Shown here: positions 32,773 through 40,916 of the stretch, in pieces
Position numbering within the stretch: position 1 is the first letter of the stretch
Layout of the letters: every line of letters starts with the position of its first letter
DNA from: JAODBJ01 sp963782465
GTDB taxonomy: Bacteria > Actinomycetota > Acidimicrobiia > IMCC26256 > PALSA-610
NCBI GenBank assembly: GCA_963782465.1
Contig: CAWAJR010000007.1
Span: 124,001-188,000, forward strand
Direction: 5' to 3'
DNA: 64,000 bases
Program-made: the position numbers and the translations under genes
Notes under the pieces: generated by a model
Databases searched by the model: none
What the model saw: the letters and a program-made list of their open reading frames with translations, nothing else
What the model was told of the DNA's origin: nothing

Positions 32773-33764
32773 CGCACCGCCTCCAGCAGTGCACCGACGC
32801 CCGCGCGGTCGACGCACCAATTCCAGCATCGCTCGGCATCGGCGTCGCTGGTGCGGGTGCCCGGCAGCGGGGAAACGGATCGTGGCCGGCGGTCCAGCCA
32901 GAACTGCCCGTTCGTCTCGAGCGCGCGCGGATCGGCCGCCAGCCACACCATCGTGTCGGCTCCCTGACTCGGCGTGCGCAGCAGCGGCCCCATCAGCGCG
33001 CGGAAGCGCGGCAGCGACTCGCGCACACCGGGCGTGTCGGCCCAGCCCGGGTGCATCGCGTGGAACACGACGCCGGACGCGGCGCGGTGTTTCGGCCAGC
33101 ATTCGTTGAGCACGACCTGGGCCCGCTTGGCGTTGGCATAAGCGCGGGCGCCGTTGAACGGGATCGCGGGTGTGGCGAGTGCGTCCATATCGAGACGCTG
33201 GGTGTACATGCCCCCCGACGAGACCGTGACGACGCGGGCGCCGGGTGTGGCTCGGAGGATCGGAAGCAGCGCGGCCGTCAGCAAGAACGGTGCGACGACA
33301 TGCACCTGCGCGGTGACCTCGAGCCCATCGACCGTGCAGCGCAGATCGTGGGTGAGCGCGCCCGCGTTGTGGATCAGCACGTCGAGCCGCGGTACCGACC
33401 GGTGGACGCGGTCAGCGAGGCGCCGAACGTCGTCGAGGATCACGAGGTCCGCGAGCGCGGTCGTCACGCTGGAATCCGGTGCGACGGCGGTGATCGCGCG
33501 CCGCGCGGCTTCGGTGCGCTGCGCGTCGCGGCCGACGACCCAGAGGTCGGCGTTGCGCTGCGCCAGAGCTGTCGCCGCGGCAAGGCCGAGACCGCCGGTC
33601 GCGCCCGTGACCAGCGCGACCCGGCCGCTCATGTCGATCTTGGGCTCGGCATCCCAATCGAAGAGTGCGCGGCGTGCCTGGAACCCGATGCGGCTGAAGC
33701 TGCCGACGACCGTTGCTTCGAGCACGGCGTCGGCCAGCCGCCGGGCGCCGTCGGACAGTGTCAC
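32769..33764 (-). CDS. Short-chain dehydrogenase/reductase
   Basis: This 331-residue NAD(P)-dependent SDR starts at GTG 33764. The nucleotide loop is TGATGGLG (about 53-60), the catalytic Tyr and Lys are in YANAK, and the serine strand reads VVTVSSGGMY. A helical N-terminal extension of about 45 residues precedes the Rossmann fold. It overlaps the SRPBCC gene and the FAD oxidoreductase by four bases each. In this operon it probably reduces or oxidises the lipid intermediate; the direction is unknown. Confidence 0.88.
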   Translation of the reverse strand: MTLSDGARRLADAVLEATVVGSFSRIGFQARRALFDWDAEPKIDMSGRVALVTGATGGLGLAAATALAQRNADLWVVGRDAQRTEAARRAITAVAPDSSVTTALADLVILDDVRRLADRVHRSVPRLDVLIHNAGALTHDLRCTVDGLEVTAQVHVVAPFLLTAALLPILRATPGARVVTVSSGGMYTQRLDMDALATPAIPFNGARAYANAKRAQVVLNECWPKHRAASGVVFHAMHPGWADTPGVRESLPRFRALMGPLLRTPSQGADTMVWLAADPRALETNGQFWLDRRPRSVSPLPGTRTSDADAERCWNWCVDRAGVGALLEAVR

Positions 33765-34201
33765 GCCTGCACCGCCGACAGGTGCGTGCGCAGGCCGGCG
33801 GCGGCGCGGTCACCGATACGGCGGAAGACGATCGCGAGGAGCGGGTCGGCCAGCCGCCCGATGCCTTTGGCGTGGAGCTGCGCGTCGTAGACCACGACGG
33901 AGCCGCGGTCGTCGTCTTGGAACGTGATCGTGTCGACGGAACGGACCGAGCGGTTCTCGGCTCGCAGCACGATCCGCTCGTCGCGGTCGAGATCGACGAT
34001 CTCGTAGACGAGGGGTATGCGCCTTCCGAGGAACCGGGCGACGAGACGGAACCGCGAGCCGACCCCGACCGGCTCGGGCGTGAGCATCTCGCCGGCTTCG
34101 ACGCCGGGGTCCCACTCCGCAGCCCGATCGAAACGACTGAGGTCTTCGAACGCAGCGGACCGGGTGACCGTGACGGGAATTCTTGCGACGTAGTGAGCCA
34201 T
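33761..34201 (-). CDS. SRPBCC-family (START-like) lipid- or ligand-binding protein
   Basis: This 146-residue protein has the helix-grip fold pattern (HYVARIPVTVTRSAAFEDLSRF..., then VGVGSRFRLVARF). Such proteins bind hydrophobic ligands, and this one may present the acyl substrate to the enzymes encoded downstream. ATG 34201 has a near-perfect AAGGAGGAG site and is the first gene of the six-gene operon. An upstream in-frame ATG at 34318 is rejected because it would read through the promoter. Confidence 0.82.
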   Translation of the reverse strand: MAHYVARIPVTVTRSAAFEDLSRFDRAAEWDPGVEAGEMLTPEPVGVGSRFRLVARFLGRRIPLVYEIVDLDRDERIVLRAENRSVRSVDTITFQDDDRGSVVVYDAQLHAKGIGRLADPLLAIVFRRIGDRAAAGLRTHLSAVQA

Positions 34202-34228
34202 CGGCTCCTCCTTCCGGGAGGGACCGAC

Positions 34229-34240
34229 TTTAGCACTAAA
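34229..34240 (-). promoter_or_regulatory. AT-rich palindrome in the light-operon promoter
   Basis: TTTAG and CTAAA are separated by two bases in an AT-rich island (34229-34250), 28 nt upstream of the SRPBCC start. On the minus strand a TATTTA sequence overlaps it and could serve as -10. The palindrome is a candidate site for the cobalamin regulator at the operon's end or for a MarR-type protein. Confidence 0.4.
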
Positions 34241-34361
34241 TATCTCTGCCGCGACCATGAGCGGCAGCCGGTCCGGGTTCGCCGGGCGCGGGTAGTTCTC
34301 CGGCGCGAACCGGAACACGTTGGAGGGAGCACTCGGGCGCGGCGCGATCGCGCGCTACTTC

Positions 34362-34388
34362 GATCTTCCCGGCCCGCGCGGGAAGATC
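34362..34388 (-). terminator. 10-bp hairpin downstream of tRNA-Ala
   Basis: GATCTTCCCG and CGGGAAGATC are exact complements with a 7-nt GC loop. It lies about 100 nt beyond the tRNA on its transcribed strand and upstream of the SRPBCC operon, so it could insulate the operon from tRNA read-through. The remaining bases between 34241 and 34465 contain no gene I can support. Confidence 0.5.
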
Positions 34389-34465
34389 AGGGCGCGACCT
34401 GACCGCTGCATCGCGGGCCCGCTGCCGCGAGTGTCGATCGACTGCCCGCGGGCCGTATCAACGAT

Positions 34466-34484
34466 CGTTGTCGAAGCGACAACG
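34466..34484 (-). terminator. Hairpin immediately after tRNA-Ala 3' end
   Basis: CGTTGTCG and CGACAACG are exact 8-bp arms with a 3-nt loop, starting 4 nt after the mature tRNA 3' end. No T-run follows. It is a likely tRNA transcript terminator or processing hairpin. Confidence 0.55.
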
Positions 34485-34488
34485 ACAG

Positions 34489-34562
34489 TGGAGGTGATGG
34501 GACTCGAACCCACGGACCTCCTGCATGCCATGCAGGCGCTCTACCAGCTGAGCTACACCCCC
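34489..34562 (-). tRNA. tRNA-Ala (anticodon GGC)
   Basis: The minus strand folds as a complete cloverleaf. The acceptor GGGGGTG pairs with CACCTCC, including the G3-U70 wobble that identifies alanine tRNAs. The anticodon stem CCTGC/GCAGG encloses ATGGCAT, so the anticodon is GGC (34527-34529) for GCC codons. The T arm carries TTCGAGT, and the discriminator is A with no encoded CCA. TAGCGT about 12 nt upstream is a likely -10. Confidence 0.96.
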
Positions 34563-34685
34563 GGGGGCCAATCACGCTACCAGTGCGCGACCCCGATCCC
34601 GGCCCCTTCGACCGCCGAACGCGCGTTCGTGCCGCGGGTCGCCCGATGGGCGCGCAACTCGCCGGGCGGCGCGAAGAGCGGCCGG

Positions 34686-34691
34686 TAGCTT
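34686..34691 (+). promoter_or_regulatory. leuS -10 element, predicted leaderless mRNA
   Basis: TAGCTT ends exactly 7 nt before GTG 34699, the same geometry as at proA, rsgA and nadD. This supports GTG 34699 over an in-frame TTG at 34690, which lies inside the box. Confidence 0.5.
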
Positions 34692-34698
34692 GGAGCGT

Positions 34699-37605
34699 GT
34701 GAACGCTCGCTCCGACGAAATTCCCGCCCACCGTTACGACGCGGCGCTGGCGAACGAGATCGAAGCGAAGTGGCAGGACTACTGGGAGCGCGAGCACACC
34801 TTCTACACGCCCAACCGTACGGGCCTGCTCGGCGAGGAGAACGACGAACTCGCGGCGAAACCGCCGCTGTTCGTGCTCGACATGTTCCCGTACCCGAGCG
34901 GTACCGGCCTGCATGTCGGGCACCCGCTCGGCTACATCGCCACCGACGTCTACGCGCGCTTCGAACGCATGAACGGTCGCAATGTCCTCCACGCGATGGG
35001 CTACGACGCGTTCGGGCTCCCCGCCGAGCAGTACGCGGTGCAGACCGGCCAGCACCCGCGGGTCACGACCGAGCAGAACATCGCCAACATGCGTGCCCAG
35101 ATGCGGGCGCTCGGCCTCGCGCACGACCCGCGTCGCGGGATCGCCACCACCGACGTCGCCTACTACCGCTGGACCCAGTGGATCTTCCTGCAGATCTACA
35201 ACTCCTGGTACGACCCCGACCAGGACAAGGCTCGCCCGATCGAGACACTGGTCGCCGACCTTCGCGGCGGCCGCTTCGCGGCAGCGGGCGACGTGCCGTT
35301 CGACGACCTCGACGTCGTCGATCAGCGCCGCCTGGTCGACTCCTACCGTCTCGCGTACACCGCCGAGGCGCCGGTCAACTGGTGCCCGGCGCTCGGCACG
35401 GTGCTCGCGAACGAAGAAGTCACTGCCGACGGGCGCAGCGAGCGCGGCAACTACCCGGTTTACAAGCGGCCACTCAAGCAGTGGATGATGCGCATCACGT
35501 CGTACGCCGACCGGTTGCTCGCCGACCTCGACGTGCTCGACTGGACCGACTCGATCAAGCAGATGCAACGCAACTGGATCGGGCGCAGCACCGGCGCGGC
35601 CGTACGGTTCCCGGTGGAAGGCCACGAGCACGTCGAGATCGAGGTGTTCACGACGCGCCCCGACACGCTGTTCGGCGCCACCTACATGGTGCTGGCACCG
35701 GAGCACCCGCTGGTCGACGTGATCACGGCGAGCGAATGGCCGGGCGACGACGTGTGGGCCGACTGGGAGAGCAACCCGACCGACGCGTGGAAGGGTTTGT
35801 TCGGCTCGACGGGGACGCCGGCCGACGCCGTCACCCGTTACCGCGAGTTCGCGTCGCGCAAGACCGACCTCGAACGCCAGAGCGAAGGTCGTGAGAAGAC
35901 GGGTGTGTTCATCGGCGCGTTCGCGATCAACCCGGTCAATGAGAAGAAGATCCCGATCTTCGTCGCCGACTACGTGCTCATGGGTTACGGCACCGGGGCG
36001 ATCATGGCTGTGCCGGCCGAAGACGAACGCGACTGGGAGTTCGCGCAGATCTTCGGCCTGCCCATCGTGCGCACCGTGCAACCGCCCGACGATTTCGAGG
36101 GGGGCGCCTACACGGGCGACGGCCCGACGATCAACAGCGGCTTTCTGAACGGGCTCGACAAGCAGGCGTCGATCGCCCGCATGATCGAATGGCTCGAGAC
36201 CAACGACTGGGGTCGCGGCACCGTCAACTACAAGCTGCGCGACTGGTTGTTCAGCCGGCAGCGTTATTGGGGCGAACCGTTCCCGATCGTCTACGACGAC
36301 ACCGGGTTGCCGGTCGCGGTCCCCGACAACATGTTGCCGGTCGAGTTGCCGGAGATCAACGAGTTCGAGCCGCGCGTGAGCGATGACCCCGACGCGCTCC
36401 CCGAACCGCCACTCGCCCGCGCGGAAGACTGGGTCGCCGTCGACCTCGACCTGAGCGGCCCGCCGTGGCGCGGGTACGGCCTCGGCCCGAAGCGCTACCT
36501 CCGCGAGACGAACACGATGCCGCAGTGGGCCGGATCGTGCTGGTACTACCTGCGCTACCTCGACCCCACCAACGAAGACGAACTGGTCGACCCCGAGGTC
36601 GAACGATCCTGGGCGCAGGGTGTGCGCGCGAACGGCGAGCCGAAAGCCGGGCTGGTCGACCTCTACGTCGGCGGCGTCGAGCACGCGGTGCTGCACCTGC
36701 TCTACGCGCGCTTCTGGCACAAGGTGTTGTTCGACCTCGGTTACGTGTCGACGCCCGAACCGTTCCAACGCCTGTTCAACCAGGGTTACATCCTCGCCGC
36801 CGCCTACACCGACGAACGCGGGGTGTACGTCGAGGCGACCGAAGTCACCGAGGCCGACGGCGGTTACGTGTGGAACGGCGAGCCCGTGCGTCGCGAGTTC
36901 GGGAAGATGGGCAAGAGCCTGAAGAACGCCGTCGCGCCCGACGACATCTACCGCGACTACGGCGCCGACACGCTCCGCCTCTACGAGATGTTCATGGGCC
37001 CGCTCGACGCGTCGCGCCCGTGGAACACGGCCGACATCGTCGGTGTGCACCGGTTCCTGCAACGGCTGTGGCGCAACATCGTCGACGAAGACACCGGCGC
37101 GTCGAAGGTATCGAAGGAACCGGCCGACGACGAGACACGCCGCTTGTTGCACCGCACGATCGCGACCGTCCGCGACGACCTCGGCCAGTTGCATTTCAAC
37201 ACCGCGGTCGCGCGGCTGTTCGAATTGAACAACCGGCTCACGACCGTGGTGCAGGAGCGGGGGAGCGCACCGGAAGAGGTGGTGGTGCCGTTCGTGCTGA
37301 TGGTCGCGCCGCTGGCACCACACATCGCCGAAGAGTTGTGGGCGCGGCTCGGTCACGCGCGGTCGCTCGCCTACGAACCCTTCCCCGAGGCCGACCCGGC
37401 CCTGCTGGTCGCCGAGACCGTCGAGATCCCCGTGCAGGTCAACTCGAAGGTTCGGGCGCGCATCACCGTGCCGATCGATGCCGGCAAGGTCGCGCTCGAG
37501 CAACTCGCACGCGAAGACGAACGCGTCGCCCAGCTGCTCGACGGGCACGAGGTGCGCAAGGCGGTCGTCGTGCCCGGCAAACTCGTCAACTTCGTCCTGA
37601 GCTAG
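34699..37605 (+). CDS. leuS: Leucyl-tRNA synthetase
   Basis: This class I synthetase of 968 residues charges tRNA-Leu. The HIGH motif is HVGH in PYPSGTGLHVGHPLG; KMSKS appears as GKMGKSLKN near residue 740. The CP1 editing insertion lies between them (TTRPDTLFGATYMVLAPEHPL), and a leucine-specific C-terminal domain closes the protein. GTG 34699 is chosen on promoter geometry and N-terminal fit. It is a single-gene unit between the divergent tRNA and the competence block. Confidence 0.97.
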   Translation: MNARSDEIPAHRYDAALANEIEAKWQDYWEREHTFYTPNRTGLLGEENDELAAKPPLFVLDMFPYPSGTGLHVGHPLGYIATDVYARFERMNGRNVLHAMGYDAFGLPAEQYAVQTGQHPRVTTEQNIANMRAQMRALGLAHDPRRGIATTDVAYYRWTQWIFLQIYNSWYDPDQDKARPIETLVADLRGGRFAAAGDVPFDDLDVVDQRRLVDSYRLAYTAEAPVNWCPALGTVLANEEVTADGRSERGNYPVYKRPLKQWMMRITSYADRLLADLDVLDWTDSIKQMQRNWIGRSTGAAVRFPVEGHEHVEIEVFTTRPDTLFGATYMVLAPEHPLVDVITASEWPGDDVWADWESNPTDAWKGLFGSTGTPADAVTRYREFASRKTDLERQSEGREKTGVFIGAFAINPVNEKKIPIFVADYVLMGYGTGAIMAVPAEDERDWEFAQIFGLPIVRTVQPPDDFEGGAYTGDGPTINSGFLNGLDKQASIARMIEWLETNDWGRGTVNYKLRDWLFSRQRYWGEPFPIVYDDTGLPVAVPDNMLPVELPEINEFEPRVSDDPDALPEPPLARAEDWVAVDLDLSGPPWRGYGLGPKRYLRETNTMPQWAGSCWYYLRYLDPTNEDELVDPEVERSWAQGVRANGEPKAGLVDLYVGGVEHAVLHLLYARFWHKVLFDLGYVSTPEPFQRLFNQGYILAAAYTDERGVYVEATEVTEADGGYVWNGEPVRREFGKMGKSLKNAVAPDDIYRDYGADTLRLYEMFMGPLDASRPWNTADIVGVHRFLQRLWRNIVDEDTGASKVSKEPADDETRRLLHRTIATVRDDLGQLHFNTAVARLFELNNRLTTVVQERGSAPEEVVVPFVLMVAPLAPHIAEELWARLGHARSLAYEPFPEADPALLVAETVEIPVQVNSKVRARITVPIDAGKVALEQLAREDERVAQLLDGHEVRKAVVVPGKLVNFVLS

Positions 37606-37607
37606 GT

Positions 37608-37635
37608 CATCGGCCATCGGCCATCGGCCATCGGC
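37608..37635. repeat. Four tandem copies of the 7-mer CATCGGC
   Basis: CATCGGC repeats exactly four times starting 3 nt after the leuS stop codon. The run lies in the 132-nt gap before comEA, which otherwise shows only a TAGCAT box at 37671-37676. It is a candidate slipped-strand (variable-number) locus. Confidence 0.85.
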
Positions 37636-37737
37636 CGGCGCCGCGGACGTCGACGAGGAGTCGCGTCCGGTAGCATCAGCGTCGCTTTCCCCGGCACTTC
37701 CTCCGTGTGGCTTCGTCGCGCCCCCGGAGTTCGAACC

Positions 37738-38526
37738 GTGCCGAATGAAATCCCCGCTCCCGCCAACCCTTCGTTGCCCCCGCTGCCGCCGCGGCCGCCG
37801 GCACCCGGCGGGCACGCCGCCCTCGCCGATCGTCTCCACGCGCTCCGGCGCGACCCGCGCGCGGGCGCGGCCGCCCTGCTCGTCGTCGCCATCGCCGCCG
37901 GCGGGTTCTGGTTCCGTTCCGGCATTTCCGCCGCGCCGGCGGCGACGGGGCCGGCCACGACGACCGCGACGCAAGCGGCGGCCAGACCGAACGGCGCGGC
38001 CTCGACGGCGGCAACAACGAGCACGACCGTCACGGCGAAGGCGGCCCGGGCCCACGTCGTGGTCGACGTCGCGGGCGCGGTCGCCAAACCCGGGGTGGTC
38101 ACGTTGCGATCGGGCGCGCGGGTCGTCGACGCGATCGCGGCGGCCGGCGGTGCCCATCCCGACGCCGATCTCGACCGTCTCAACCTCGCCGCGCGGCTCA
38201 CCGACGGTGAGCGCATCGCCGTTCCCGTCAGGGGCCAGCCGGCTCCGGCCCTCGATCCGGCCGGCGGCGGAACGAGCGGCAGTGTTCCCGCCGCGGGCTC
38301 GTCCTCGGCCGCCGCGACGGTACCGACCCCGTCGTCGCCGCTCAACGTCAACAACGCCACCGAACCGCAACTCGAAGCGTTGCCGGGCATCGGTCCGAGC
38401 CTCGCGGCCGCGATCATCGCCGAACGCGAGAAGGAGGGTGGGTTCTCGTCGATCGACGACCTGCGCCGGGTGCGCGGGATCGGCGACGTGCGCTTCGCCC
38501 AACTGCGACCACTCATCACCGTATGA
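37738..38526 (+). CDS. comEA: ComEA-like DNA-binding protein (SLBB plus helix-hairpin-helix)
   Basis: This protein of about 262 residues starts at GTG 37738. A proline-rich N-terminus precedes one membrane helix (about 45-62, GAAALLVVAIAAGG). An SLBB domain follows (VVVDVAGAVAKPGVVTLRSG), then a C-terminal double HhH (LNVNNATEPQLEALPGIGPSLA). ComEA captures DNA at the cell surface during uptake. It overlaps comEC by ATGA, so the pair is translated together. An in-frame GTG at 37705 would lengthen the N-terminus. Confidence 0.92.
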   Translation: MPNEIPAPANPSLPPLPPRPPAPGGHAALADRLHALRRDPRAGAAALLVVAIAAGGFWFRSGISAAPAATGPATTTATQAAARPNGAASTAATTSTTVTAKAARAHVVVDVAGAVAKPGVVTLRSGARVVDAIAAAGGAHPDADLDRLNLAARLTDGERIAVPVRGQPAPALDPAGGGTSGSVPAAGSSSAAATVPTPSSPLNVNNATEPQLEALPGIGPSLAAAIIAEREKEGGFSSIDDLRRVRGIGDVRFAQLRPLITV

Positions 38527-40096
38527 CCGGGCCGTCGGGTGCCCCCACGGTCGAAGCCGCCCCCCTGCTCGCCGTCGGCGCAGTGGTGGTGGGCATCCTC
38601 GCCGGCCAGCGCGGCGGCCGGGCGCCGCGACCGGGCTGTTCGTCGCCGGCATGTTGCTGCTGGCCGGCGCGATCGCGTTCGCCGGGTGGGCGCGGGTGGC
38701 GGTCGCGGCGCTGGCCTTCTTCCTGGTTGCCGGCGCGTGCTCGCAGCGAGCGTTGAACGGGCTGTCTCATACCGCGATCGACGCGGCCGCGCGCGCCGGG
38801 GAATACGTGACGGTACGAGGCACGGTCGCGGCCGACCCCGAAGGTCCGGCGTTCACAACCGGCGTGATCGTGCGGGTCGATGCCTTCGAACCCGACGGCG
38901 GTGCGGGCCGCGCCGCGCCCGGCACCGCGGTCGCGCTGCACCGGCTCGTCCTCGTTCGGTCGTCGGGCACCGAGGCCGGCGGGTTCCGCCTGTTGACCCT
39001 CGGCGATCGTGTGGCGGTGACGGGCCGGGTCGAACCGCTCGACGGGTACGACCGCCGCTTCCGCTGGCGCCACGTCGTTGCCCGCGTCGTCGACCCGCAA
39101 CTCGTCGGGTTCAGCCCGTCGCGTTCCACCGTGCTGGTGGCCGCCAACGCGGTGCGAAGTGCGACCCAGCGGGGCGCGACCGGGCTCGCGCCGAACGAGC
39201 GGGCGCTGTTCGCCGGTTTCCTGCTCGGCGACACGCGCGGGATCGCTTCCCCCGTCGTCGCCGACTACCGCAACGCCGGGCTTTCGCACCTGCTCGCGGT
39301 GTCCGGTGCGAACGTCGCCTTCGTGCTCGCGCTCGCGGGGCCGTTGCTCCGCCGCTGCCGCCTGCCGGTTCGTCTCACCGCCGGCATCGCGATCATCGTG
39401 ATCTTCGCGGCGGCGACCCGGTTCGAGCCTTCGGTGTTGCGCGCGTCGGTAATGGCTGCGATCGCGATGGCGGCTTCTTTCGCCGGCCGCCCCGTCGCGC
39501 CGGTGCGGCTGCTCGCGTACGCAGTCATCGCGCTGTTGCTCGCCGACCCGTTCCTGCTGCACTCGGTCGGCTTCCTCCTCTCGGTCGGCGCCAGTGCCGG
39601 CATCGCGTTGTGGTCGGCGCCGATCGCGCGCCGGCTTCCCGGCCCGCGGGTGGTGCGGGAAACGCTCGCGGTCACCATCGCCGCGCAACTGGGTGTCGCG
39701 CCGATCCTCCTGCCGGTGTTCGGGTCGATCCCCGCCATCACGCCCCTCGCGAACCTGCTGGCGGTGCCGGTCGCGGAACCGCTGACCGTCTACGGGTTCG
39801 CGACCGCGTTCCTGCTCGCGCTCGTTGCGCCCATCCGGCCCCTCGCAGCTGCCGTCCAGTTGCCGACCCGCGCCATGCTTTCCTGGGTGAGTGGGGTGGC
39901 GCACGTCAGTGCCGCGGTGCCGCTGGCGTTGCACACTCGCGCCGCGCTCGGGCTGCTGGCACTCGCCTGCACAGCGGCGGCGGCGTGGAAGGCCGGCGCT
40001 ACCCTCCGGGGCGATGCCGGTTCCCCCTTCGCAACCGTCGACGGCCGGCGCGCCGAGGCCGCTCCCGAAACCATTCCCGAAGCTGCGACTCGGTGA
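38523..40096 (+). CDS. comEC: ComEC-like DNA uptake channel, frameshifted near the N-terminus
   Basis: ATG 38523 overlaps the comEA stop and begins a membrane N-terminus (PLLAVGAVVVGILAGQRG). At about 38605-38615 the sense moves to another frame (RPGAATGLFVAGMLLLAG) and continues to 40096. One restored base in CGCGGCGGCCGG would give about 524 residues. The remainder has the OB-like N-terminal domain and the Competence domain (NAGLSHLLAVSGANVAF) with many membrane helices. The usual C-terminal beta-lactamase domain is absent, a common short form. It imports single-stranded DNA. The 3' end overlaps folP by 83 nt. Confidence 0.88.
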
Positions 40097-40916
40097 CGCG
40101 ACGCTTGCGATCGGCACTCGCGCGGTGGTGATGGGGATCCTCAACCGCACCCCCGACTCCTTCTACGACAAGGGCGCGACCTGGTCGTTCGACGCGTTCC
40201 TCACCCGGGCCGAGGCACTCGTCGCCGACGGCGCCGACCTCCTCGACGTCGGCGGGGTGAAGGCCGGTCCCGGGCCCGAAGTCGGCGAAGCCGAAGAACT
40301 CGACCGGGTCGTGCCCGCCGTCGAAGCGTTGCGCGCCCGTTTCGGTACGCCGATCTCGGTCGACACCTGGCGCGCGTCGGTGCTCGACGCGGCCGGCGCG
40401 GCGGGCGCCGCGGTGGGCAACGACATCTCCGGTTTCGCCGACCCCGACTACCTGCGGGTCGCCGCCAAACACGACCTGACCGTCGTCGCGACCCACATCC
40501 GCCTCGCGCCCCGGGTTCCCGATCCCGAACCGGTGTACGGCGATCTCGTCGGCGACGTCGAGGCGTTCCTCTCGGATCGCGCCCGCCGGGCGGAGGGTGT
40601 GGGCCTGCGCCCGGAACAGATCGTCGTCGACGCCGGTCTCGACCTCGGTAAGACCCCCGCACAGAGCGCGGTGTTGCTGCGCGAGAGCGCGCGCCTCGCG
40701 TCGCTCGGATACCCGTTGCTGCTGTCGGCGTCGAACAAGCGGTTCTTCGGTGAGCTGCTCGATCTCGACATCGCCGATCGCGGTCCGGAGTCGCTGGCGT
40801 CGGTCGCGTACGGAGTGATGTACGGCTGCCGCATCCTCCGGGTGCACGACGTGCGGGGAACCGCTCGTGCCTGCCGGGTGATCGAGGCCATCCTGGCGGC
40901 GGAGGCGGCCGCGTGA
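40014..40916 (+). CDS. folP: Dihydropteroate synthase
   Basis: This 300-residue enzyme joins p-aminobenzoate to dihydropterin pyrophosphate in folate synthesis. Signatures are VVMGILNRTPDSFYDKG (the family's NVTPDSF loop, here NRTPDSF), DLLDVGGVKAGPG and ISVDTWRASV. ATG 40014 lies inside the end of comEC. ATGA couples it to holA. A gap in one arginine-lysine loop makes it a somewhat divergent member, possibly the second folP paralogue seen in some Actinobacteria. Confidence 0.88.
   Translation: MPVPPSQPSTAGAPRPLPKPFPKLRLGDATLAIGTRAVVMGILNRTPDSFYDKGATWSFDAFLTRAEALVADGADLLDVGGVKAGPGPEVGEAEELDRVVPAVEALRARFGTPISVDTWRASVLDAAGAAGAAVGNDISGFADPDYLRVAAKHDLTVVATHIRLAPRVPDPEPVYGDLVGDVEAFLSDRARRAEGVGLRPEQIVVDAGLDLGKTPAQSAVLLRESARLASLGYPLLLSASNKRFFGELLDLDIADRGPESLASVAYGVMYGCRILRVHDVRGTARACRVIEAILAAEAAA

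Noticed and set aside
34387..38652. A 1421-codon open frame antisense to leuS
   Set aside because: leuS on the plus strand is unmistakable; the antisense frame also runs through the tRNA and shows no family motif.
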